Assembly: GCA_007131435.1 (NCBI GenBank)
Contig: SLQM01000097.1
Coordinates: 1 to 15,071, forward strand
Length of the DNA: 15,071 nucleotides
Direction of reading: 5' to 3'
Source: Syntrophomonadaceae bacterium
GTDB lineage: Bacteria; Bacillota; Dethiobacteria; DTU022
The notes below the pieces were generated by a model. That model was given only the letters and a program-made list of their open reading frames with translations, was not told the DNA's origin and did not search any database. Shown here piece by piece: positions 1-5,984 of this stretch. Position 1 is the first letter of the stretch. Every line of letters starts with the position of its first letter. The translations under genes were made by a program, and so were the position numbers.

Positions 1-1204
1 AAACCGGGTTTTCCGGGTCGCCCTTCGGGTAATCTGTCCTCTCAATCAAAACTGTGCCGTCTTTTAATTTTACTTCCACTATGGCGCCCCACTTTTCAGG
101 ATACAGCATTTCTAATTGCTTATCAGCTACAACGACAGTAAGCCCGGCAAGCTTTTTAGCCGCCGCAGGTATGGGTTTGTTAAAATCAAAGCTGTCAAGG
201 TCGACCCTGCCATCTGAAAAAGCCCTTGCCGCACAATAAGGCAGGCTGAATTTTGCCTTGTATGGCGTAGCATAATCAGGGGAACCAACAAGGTTTACGG
301 CATAGTTGTATGTTTTCACTGTTACCTGCGCTATCTTATCCGTTTCAAGCCCTTCAGCTTGAAGCTTAAGCGCAAGATCAATTACGCTGTGAGTATGGCG
401 GCAGGAGGGATATATTTTGTAGCTATTGCCCAAAATCCGGTATTCCCGGCCCAGGCCCTTTGTTACATTTTCAGTAAAATATTTTGGGGAAGTAGCCCTA
501 AAAAAGCCTTTGCTACCCTCAAGAATTTTTGAAGCCCCGGTGAAACCTTCACCTGCCAGCTGGGCAGATAACAGGCCGTTCATCGCTGCTTTGCCCGGAT
601 GGAGATGCTTGGTCATCGCTCCATCTTCAAGGAATTCCCACAACCCGGACGCCTGGGATCCGGCATTGCCGAGCGCATGCATAATTTCCTGCTGTTCCAG
701 GTTATAAGCTTTAGCCGCAGCCGCCACAGCCCCGAAGGTGCCACAGGTAGCTGTTGTATGCCAGAAGTGATAATGTGCCGGGCCAGCAGCTTCAGCAACC
801 CGTATCCCAACTTCAAAACCGGCAACCAGGGCAGTAATAAAATCCTGTCCGCCTTTTTCCAGCTCTTCAATTGCTGCGGCAGCGGCGGAAATGATCGGCG
901 CTGACGGGTGGAGAATTGAGCTGCGGTGCAGGTCGTCAAGCTCAAGGATATGACAGGAAAGACCGTTTAGCAGGGCAGCATTCAGGGCAGAACTTTTCCG
1001 ATCAAGGCCAATCAGGGTAGCCCGGGGATGCCCCCCTGCCCTGGTAATAATAGCGGCAGCCATTTGAGCCGGTTCCTCTTTTGAGCCGGCCAGGGTTGAA
1101 CCGAGCCAGTCCATTACAGCTATCCGGGCAGCATCAACCACTTCCCCGGGCAAATCTTCATATTTTAGTTCAGAAATATAGCGGGCCAGTTCAGCAGAAA
1201 GCAT
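1..1204 (-). CDS. MmgE/PrpD family protein (2-methylcitrate dehydratase / cis-aconitate decarboxylase superfamily), C-terminus cut by window edge
   Basis: The frame is open from ATG 1204 to the left edge (401 codons). The family is usually about 450 residues, so roughly the last 50 are missing. The start is supported by an AAAGGGA ribosome site a few bases upstream. Family signatures are all present: a D-D-L-H stretch (H93) followed by H-P-S (H99), F-W-H-T-T (H149) leading into a Gly/Ala-rich helix, T-K-H-L-H-P-G-K around residues 198-205, Y-P-S-C-R-H-T-H further on, and a closing Y-P-K-G-D-P-E-N-P just before the edge. The family includes 2-methylcitrate dehydratase, cis-aconitate decarboxylase and several poorly characterised lyases; the conserved His/Lys residues suggest a working enzyme. 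No prpB/prpC partner is visible, so the substrate is open. It diverges from the crotonase-family gene at 1446. Confidence 0.9.
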   Translation of the reverse strand, partial: MLSAELARYISELKYEDLPGEVVDAARIAVMDWLGSTLAGSKEEPAQMAAAIITRAGGHPRATLIGLDRKSSALNAALLNGLSCHILELDDLHRSSILHPSAPIISAAAAAIEELEKGGQDFITALVAGFEVGIRVAEAAGPAHYHFWHTTATCGTFGAVAAAAKAYNLEQQEIMHALGNAGSQASGLWEFLEDGAMTKHLHPGKAAMNGLLSAQLAGEGFTGASKILEGSKGFFRATSPKYFTENVTKGLGREYRILGNSYKIYPSCRHTHSVIDLALKLQAEGLETDKIAQVTVKTYNYAVNLVGSPDYATPYKAKFSLPYCAARAFSDGRVDLDSFDFNKPIPAAAKKLAGLTVVVADKQLEMLYPEKWGAIVEVKLKDGTVLIERTDYPKGDPENPV

Positions 1205-1267
1205 AATATCCCTTTCGTTGCAGCCACTTGCTATTAAATTAGTATGGCAGGTATAACTTGAAGCTCT

Positions 1268-1296
1268 ATTCTAATTATTAGCCATAAGAAGCCCAA
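1268..1296 (-). promoter_or_regulatory. Candidate sigma-A promoter for the MmgE/PrpD gene
   Basis: Read on the minus strand, TTGGGC (1296-1291) is followed after 17 nt by TAGAAT (1273-1268). The -10 box matches the consensus at 5 of 6 positions; the -35 box matches only in TTG. A near-palindrome, CTAAT-T-ATTAG (1271-1281), overlaps the -10 box and could be an operator, but such short AT-rich repeats also arise by chance. Confidence 0.35.
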
Positions 1297-1397
1297 ATTC
1301 CTTTCTTTGCATAAGTTAAAATAGCTCATTTTAATAAATCACTGCACATTAATTGTTGAACCAGTTAACTGCATAAGCCATTAGTATAGATAGGGCT

Positions 1398-1406
1398 TGA
1401 TATGAT
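1398..1406 (+). promoter_or_regulatory. Candidate extended -10 promoter for the crotonase-family gene
   Basis: TGATATGAT has the TG-n extension plus a -10 hexamer (TATGAT) matching the consensus at 5 of 6 positions. I see no good -35 box at the usual distance, which extended -10 promoters tolerate. Initiation would fall near 1413 and give a leader of about 33 nt containing the AAAGGGGA ribosome site. This placement would leave the upstream in-frame TTG at 1425 only about 12 nt from the transcript end and favours ATG 1446. Confidence 0.4.
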
Positions 1407-1445
1407 ATATTCTTTTTAAACCGCTTGAAAGGGGAAATACAAACT

Positions 1446-2216
1446 ATGTCCAATGAAAGAATTCTTTTCTCAGTTGAAAATTCGATCGCCACGGTCAGCT
1501 TAAACCGTCCCGGCAAGGCAAACTCGTTCGACGGGGAAATGTGGCTGACTTTAGAGGATACTGCTAATTTGATCAGGAAAACCCCGGATATTAAAGTAGT
1601 GATCTTAACCGGTGAAGGTAAATCCTTCTGCGGGGGGCTTGATATAAAGAAAGCTTCTTCGGAAGGCATTTACTTAGGCGACAGGACCCTGCGCAGCGGC
1701 ACCGACACCCTGGGCTACCTGAGCGAAGTTTTAACCCTCTATGAAAAACTACCCGTTCCGGTCATAGCAGCTATTCGCGGAGGCTGCATTGGCCTTGGGC
1801 TTGAACTGGCCCTGGTTTGCGATTTCCGCCTGGCTTCGGAAAACGCTGTGTTTTCGATTCCTGAGGTAGTTTTTGGCCTGGTGCCTGACTGCGGCGGAAC
1901 GCAGCGCCTGCCTCGCCTGATAGGCCCGGCAATGGCTAAAGAGCTGATTTACACCGGCAAAAGGATAGATGCAGCTGAAGCGCTGCGTATTGGGCTGGTT
2001 AATCATGTTTACCCGGAAAATGAGCTTGCGGGTAAAGTAATTGAAATTGCACAGAATATAGCTGCCAACCCCGAAGAGGCAGTTCAGGCTTCCAAGCGTT
2101 CAATTAATGCAGCAATGAATATGACCTTGGAGGCAGGGCTAAAATATGAAACTGCTGCAGCAGAAGTTGTGCTGGGTGAAAAACTAAAAAGCATGATTAA
2201 AACAGAACGCATTTAA
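1446..2216 (+). CDS. Enoyl-CoA hydratase/isomerase (crotonase) family protein
   Basis: 256 residues, the normal length for a single-domain crotonase. ATG 1446 is chosen over the upstream in-frame TTG (1425) because AAAGGGGA lies about 10 nt before it and the protein then begins as the family does. The first oxyanion-hole segment is S-F-C-G-G-L-D (60-66) and the second is A-I-R-G-G-C-I-G (109-116). The two Glu positions used by hydratases are filled (E120 in L-E-L-A-L, E140 in I-P-E-V), and there is an Asp in V-P-D-C-G-G (D148), a position that is acidic in several isomerases and in carnitinyl-CoA dehydratase CaiD. The enzyme therefore acts on an acyl-CoA by hydration, dehydration or double-bond shift in the cytosol; which one is not decidable. 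The gene next downstream is a BCCT transporter, 81 nt away with its own promoter. Confidence 0.9.
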   Translation: MSNERILFSVENSIATVSLNRPGKANSFDGEMWLTLEDTANLIRKTPDIKVVILTGEGKSFCGGLDIKKASSEGIYLGDRTLRSGTDTLGYLSEVLTLYEKLPVPVIAAIRGGCIGLGLELALVCDFRLASENAVFSIPEVVFGLVPDCGGTQRLPRLIGPAMAKELIYTGKRIDAAEALRIGLVNHVYPENELAGKVIEIAQNIAANPEEAVQASKRSINAAMNMTLEAGLKYETAAAEVVLGEKLKSMIKTERI

Positions 2217-2228
2217 AACAGGGCGCGC

Positions 2229-2258
2229 TTGACATTTAATTTGCAAACATTATAAAAT
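2229..2258 (+). promoter_or_regulatory. Sigma-A promoter for the BCCT transporter
   Basis: A perfect TTGACA (2229-2234) is followed by TATAAAAT (2251-2258), which supplies TATAAA at a 16-nt spacing or TAAAAT at 18 nt. It lies in the 81-nt gap after the crotonase-family stop codon and about 40 nt before the BCCT start. It is the best-looking promoter in the window, and it means the transporter can be expressed independently of the upstream gene. Confidence 0.65.
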
Positions 2259-2297
2259 AACACCCATTAATAATTTCTTAGCAAAGGAAGATCTACA

Positions 2298-3797
2298 ATG
2301 AGTTCAGGCAATAACAATGTAACCGCTTCAACGGGGAAAAATGTCCTTTATATCTCCATCCTCTTGACCCTTCTTTTTGTGATCTGGGGCGCCGCATTCC
2401 CGGCAAACCTGGGCATGGTTGCCGATAACGCGCTATCCTTTCTAACCGTTAATTTTGGATGGCTCTACCTGTCAGCAGTATTCTTCGTCCTGCTGTTCAT
2501 CGCCGGCATTGCTTTTTCGCCCTATGGCAAAATCAAGCTCGGCAAAGATGATGAGGAGCCGGAATTCAGCACTCCTGCCTGGTTTGCCATGCTTTTTACT
2601 ACAGGGATGGGAATCGGCCTGGTATTCTGGAGTATTGCTGAACCGATGTATCACTTTATCAGCCCGCCATTCGGTGAAGCAGAAACTGCCGAGGCTGCAG
2701 AACTGGCCATGCGCTATACCTTTTTTCACTGGGGGCTTCATCCCTGGGCAGTATTTGCCCTGGTAGGTATGGCCCTGGCCTACTTCCAGTTCCGCAAGGG
2801 CATGCCTGCCCTGATCAGTTCCGTGTTTCATCCGCTTCTCGGGGATAAAATTTACGGCCCCATTGGGCAGGCCATTGATATCCTCGCCGTGTTTGCCACG
2901 GTTTTCGGGCTTGGCACTTCTCTCGGCCTTGGCACCATGCAGATCAACACCGGACTGAACCTGCTTTACGGCATACCCGACAATAACTTTGTGAACATCT
3001 TGATCATCATTGTAATAACCGGGGTATTTACCCTGGCGGCAGTTATGGGGATAGAAAAAGGGATTAAATTCATTGCCAACAATACCGTCAGGCTGGCCCT
3101 TTTTATAATGCTCTTCTTGCTCCTCTTTGGTCCTACCAGGGAAATATTCAACATGCTGACCAATACTGTTGGCGATTACCTGCAAAACCTGATCTACATG
3201 AGCCTTTGGACCGACCCAATCATCGAAGGGGGTTGGATCAGCGGCTGGACAGTATTCTACTGGGCCTGGTGGATCGCCTGGGGGCCTTTCGTGGGCCAGT
3301 TTATTGCCCGTATCTCAAGAGGCAGGACTGTCCGTGAATTTATAATTGGCGCCCTCGTTGCGCCAACAGCTTTCAGCTTCATCTGGCTGGCTATTTTTGG
3401 CGGCACAGCTCTAAACCTGGACATCCATGCCGGCGCCGGAATTGGGGCTGCAGTTACTGATAATATAGCCAGTGCGCTGTTTGTTACCCTTGGTAATTTT
3501 CCGATCAGCGCCGTTACCTCATTTTTGGCTATAATCCTGATTGCCGCCTTCTTTATTACCTCGGCAGACTCGGGAACCTTTGTTGTCGCCATGCTGACCT
3601 CCGGGGGCAGCCAGGAACCTACCAGGAAACTGAAAGCAGCCTGGGGGATTCTGCTCGGCGGTGTTGCAGCTGTCCTGCTGGTAGCAGGCGGCCTTGGAGC
3701 GCTGCAAACGGCATCGATCGCTTCTGCCTTCCCCTTTATGCTGGTAATGCTAATCATGTGTTATTCGCTGATTAAGGGGTTTTCGCAGGATGCTTGA
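2298..3797 (+). CDS. BCCT family transporter (betaine/carnitine/choline type)
   Basis: 499 residues with about twelve hydrophobic segments; a cytoplasmic-membrane carrier for a quaternary-ammonium compound. The start is supported by AAAGGAAG at 2283-2290. Diagnostic features are G-M-G-I-G (103-107) followed by F-W-S-I-A-E-P, W145 and W150 in H-W-G-L-H-P-W, and the aromatic box Y-W-A-W-W-I-A-W (321-328), whose W324/W325/W328 match the Trp prism of BetP (W373/W374/W377). The last Gly of G-M-G-I-G (G107) corresponds to BetP Gly153, whose change to Asp allows choline transport, so a betaine-like substrate is more likely than choline; this step is inference. The Arg-rich loop after the Trp box is intact. 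The long regulatory C-terminal tail of BetP is absent: the protein ends about ten residues after the last membrane segment, and its 3' end overlaps the opposing MFS gene by 26 bp. Confidence 0.93.
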   Translation: MSSGNNNVTASTGKNVLYISILLTLLFVIWGAAFPANLGMVADNALSFLTVNFGWLYLSAVFFVLLFIAGIAFSPYGKIKLGKDDEEPEFSTPAWFAMLFTTGMGIGLVFWSIAEPMYHFISPPFGEAETAEAAELAMRYTFFHWGLHPWAVFALVGMALAYFQFRKGMPALISSVFHPLLGDKIYGPIGQAIDILAVFATVFGLGTSLGLGTMQINTGLNLLYGIPDNNFVNILIIIVITGVFTLAAVMGIEKGIKFIANNTVRLALFIMLFLLLFGPTREIFNMLTNTVGDYLQNLIYMSLWTDPIIEGGWISGWTVFYWAWWIAWGPFVGQFIARISRGRTVREFIIGALVAPTAFSFIWLAIFGGTALNLDIHAGAGIGAAVTDNIASALFVTLGNFPISAVTSFLAIILIAAFFITSADSGTFVVAMLTSGGSQEPTRKLKAAWGILLGGVAAVLLVAGGLGALQTASIASAFPFMLVMLIMCYSLIKGFSQDA

Positions 3798-4944
3798 TTA
3801 CAAGTGATAGCATAACCGTGAGCAGGCAAAAGCCGGACAGAACAATAAAGGAAATTGTGAAATCGCCTCTCTGCTCATAGAGGTAACCGGTAAAAAGCGG
3901 GAACAGGGCACCGGCTGTCATGCTGGAAAAGATAAGCCCATAGAAAAGACCAAAGTTTTTCTCCCCGAAAAAGGCTGATACAGAAGCTGGAAACAGGGAA
4001 AAAATACTGCCGTAAGACAAGCCGATGATCGCTACCGCTGCAAAAAGGACTAATGGTGAACGCTGGAAAACTATCAATATAAGGGTCAAAAACATGAAGG
4101 AATAAAAAAGCGTCATTGCATTTTTTCTTCCAATCCGATCTGAAACAAGTCCTGCTATTATTCTACCCCAGGCATTAAAGAAAGCAAATACCGAAACGAC
4201 CATAAATCCTCTTTCAAAAGAAAAGTGAACACGGGAAATTGTATCAAGATGATTGACAAAAGTGAGGCCTGACCCGGCTATAAAACAAAACATAAACCAG
4301 AGCATGTAAAACTGGGGATAGCGAAATATTTCGCTTATCTTCATATCAGGGACAGGCTGTGCCAGGCTATTCTCACCGTGAGATAGTAGCGGCGGATTGT
4401 TTATATAACGTGCCGGGATCAATATACCGAACAAAAGTATCACTGATGCGATTTGCAAGGTTAGGGAAACACTGTAGGTGCTGATCATATGGTATATAAG
4501 AGGCGCAGTTATAAAGGCAGAAAACCCCATACCAAAGACAACAATACCTGTAATCAAACCCTTTTTCTCCGGCTCAAACCATTTTATGGCCGCCGGTGTG
4601 AGGGAAGCAAAACAGCAGGCAACCCCTACGCCCCAAACCAAACCCCAGAGGGCAACCATTCCCGCCGGGTTGATAAAAAATGAGCTGGCCATGGTTGCTG
4701 AAGCCAATATAAGCCCACCGGCAATGACCATCCGGCGCGGACCGACTAAATCCTGCAGCCTGCCGGCCAGGATCATGGCAGGTGGATAAAAGAGAATAAA
4801 AACGGTGTAGGGCATTGTTGCCTCAAGGTAAGTCCACCCGAGGTTTTGATGTAAATTTGTAGCTATAATACTCCACGTATAAATAATCCCGGCGACCAGG
4901 TTAATAAAAAACCCGGCCAGGGTTACTTTCCATCCCTGGTACAA
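3772..4944 (-). CDS. MFS transporter, OFA (oxalate/formate antiporter-like) family
   Basis: 390 residues, about twelve membrane segments in two halves joined by a hydrophilic loop near residues 182-208. MFS motif A appears in both halves: G-R-L-Q-D-L-V-G-P-R-R (61-71) and G-L-V-S-D-R-I-G-R-K (265-274), preceded by N-A-W-G-R (257-261), which is typical of OFA carriers. Start is TTG 4944 with AAAGGGGG six nt upstream; an N-terminus M-Y-Q-G-W-K-V fits the family. From memory of OFA sequences, the segment Y-G-x-x-F-x-x-M (335-342) has Met where oxalate transporters carry the Lys needed for oxalate binding, so another monocarboxylate such as lactate or formate is more likely. It lies 19 nt behind the radical SAM gene and is probably co-transcribed with it. 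Its 3' end overlaps the BCCT gene tail-to-tail. Confidence 0.85.
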   Translation of the reverse strand: MYQGWKVTLAGFFINLVAGIIYTWSIIATNLHQNLGWTYLEATMPYTVFILFYPPAMILAGRLQDLVGPRRMVIAGGLILASATMASSFFINPAGMVALWGLVWGVGVACCFASLTPAAIKWFEPEKKGLITGIVVFGMGFSAFITAPLIYHMISTYSVSLTLQIASVILLFGILIPARYINNPPLLSHGENSLAQPVPDMKISEIFRYPQFYMLWFMFCFIAGSGLTFVNHLDTISRVHFSFERGFMVVSVFAFFNAWGRIIAGLVSDRIGRKNAMTLFYSFMFLTLILIVFQRSPLVLFAAVAIIGLSYGSIFSLFPASVSAFFGEKNFGLFYGLIFSSMTAGALFPLFTGYLYEQRGDFTISFIVLSGFCLLTVMLSLVIKHPAKTP

Positions 4945-4963
4945 AGTAGTCCCCCTTTACAGG

Positions 4964-5848
4964 TTATAAACCCCTCAGGTATTCGCTTTTTAAAGAGCCA
5001 GGGGCTTTTTTTGCTATTACCCTGTCCAGCTCAGCCAGCAGCTGCTCTTTATCGCGAGATAATACCGCCTTGATCGGCAGGTAATTTGAAGCATGATTGG
5101 CCCGGAACACGCAGTTGGTAAGGGAAAGGCCCTCTACCATCATCCTGATTTCTTTAAGCAGCTCCCAGGGGCTTAAAGGAGTCAAAAGCCCTTCCTTAAA
5201 ACAGCGGTGGGTTGTAGTGCCCGGCACAGTCATCAGGCTTAATAAACCAAGATATTCCGGGTCAATTTTATTTAACAGGCTGGCAGTTTCCCCTGCATGC
5301 TCTTCAGTGCCTTCTAAACCTGCCAGGCCGTTTATGACGGTTATTGAAAGTGGAACCCCTGCCTGCTTTGCCCTGGATGCCCCTTCGGCTATTTGCTGCG
5401 GGGTAACACCCTTCCGTATCTCTTTCAAAACTGCTGCGCTGCCGCTTTCAATTCCCAGGTATATTATACCCAGTTTCAGGTTCTTTAGCTCTCTTAACTG
5501 TTCAACACTCTTTTCCAGCAAATCCTGGGGGTTCCCATAGAGAGAAACTCTTTCCAACTTTGGAAATGCATCCTGGAGAAGCTGCAGGATCCTGGACAGC
5601 AGTTCAAAAGGGATGGCCAGGGCATTGCCGTCGGCTAAAAAGATCCTCCTGGTTCTGGGCATCATTTGTGAAACTGCGATAATCTCCTTTTCAAGCTCTT
5701 CGAACTCCCGCACCCTGAATTTTTTTCGCTTGTACATACCGCAAAATGTACAACGGTTATGGGAGCAGCCGATGGTGGCCTGCAGGATGAGGCTTTTTGC
5801 TTCGCTTGGCGGACGGTAAATATCTCCTTCATATTTTACCGGATACAT
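4964..5848 (-). CDS. Radical SAM protein with a Cx4Cx2C cluster motif
   Basis: 294 residues, with the start supported by AAGGTGA just upstream of ATG 5848. The iron-sulfur motif is G-C-S-H-N-R-C-T-F-C with cysteines at 28, 33 and 36, that is C-x4-C-x2-C rather than the classic C-x3-C-x2-C. Downstream are L-A-D-G-N (glycine-motif region), L-Y-G-N-P, and Y-L-G-I-E-S-G-S, all typical of the Elp3/MiaB-like radical SAM fold. There is no obvious extra cluster domain or B12 domain. Relatives are annotated only as radical SAM proteins, so I assign no reaction. A divergent promoter region separates it from a second radical SAM gene (YgiQ type), and the OFA carrier gene follows 19 nt downstream. Confidence 0.88.
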   Translation of the reverse strand: MYPVKYEGDIYRPPSEAKSLILQATIGCSHNRCTFCGMYKRKKFRVREFEELEKEIIAVSQMMPRTRRIFLADGNALAIPFELLSRILQLLQDAFPKLERVSLYGNPQDLLEKSVEQLRELKNLKLGIIYLGIESGSAAVLKEIRKGVTPQQIAEGASRAKQAGVPLSITVINGLAGLEGTEEHAGETASLLNKIDPEYLGLLSLMTVPGTTTHRCFKEGLLTPLSPWELLKEIRMMVEGLSLTNCVFRANHASNYLPIKAVLSRDKEQLLAELDRVIAKKAPGSLKSEYLRGL

Positions 5849-5882
5849 TAAATCACCTTGCTTTCAAGTAAAACTGTCTCTA

Positions 5883-5911
5883 ATTATACGATTACAAATT
5901 ATGTCCTGCAA
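5883..5911 (-). promoter_or_regulatory. Candidate sigma-A promoter for the radical SAM/MFS operon
   Basis: On the minus strand TTGCAG (5911-5906) is followed after exactly 17 nt by a perfect TATAAT (5888-5883), about 35 nt before the ATG at 5848. The -35 box matches only in its first three bases. Confidence 0.5.
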
Positions 5912-5942
5912 GTTATAGCCGCCATAAGTTGGGGAATTGAGT

Positions 5943-5948
5943 TATAAT
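5943..5948 (+). promoter_or_regulatory. Perfect -10 box upstream of the YgiQ-type gene
   Basis: TATAAT is perfect, but no convincing -35 hexamer lies 15-19 nt upstream and there is no TG extension, so an activator may help or the box may be fortuitous. If used, transcription begins near 5955. That is downstream of the in-frame TTG at 5937 and so rules it out as a start codon on this transcript. Confidence 0.4.
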
Positions 5949-5984
5949 ATCATAGATAGAAGCGCTAATGTAAAGGATAAATAC

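Noticed and set aside
1..945. Several short open frames (60-110 codons) on both strands across the left end.
   Set aside because: They lie inside the MmgE/PrpD reading frame, lack ribosome sites and show no recognisable protein features.
2472..3185. A 237-codon open frame antisense to the BCCT gene.
   Set aside because: It has no membrane, domain or family character, its composition mirrors the BCCT codons, and a strongly conserved transporter occupies the other strand.
5937..5984. In-frame TTG at 5937 as the start of the YgiQ-type protein.
   Set aside because: The perfect TATAAT at 5943-5948 lies downstream of it, and AAAGGATAA directly precedes ATG 5985, where family similarity begins.
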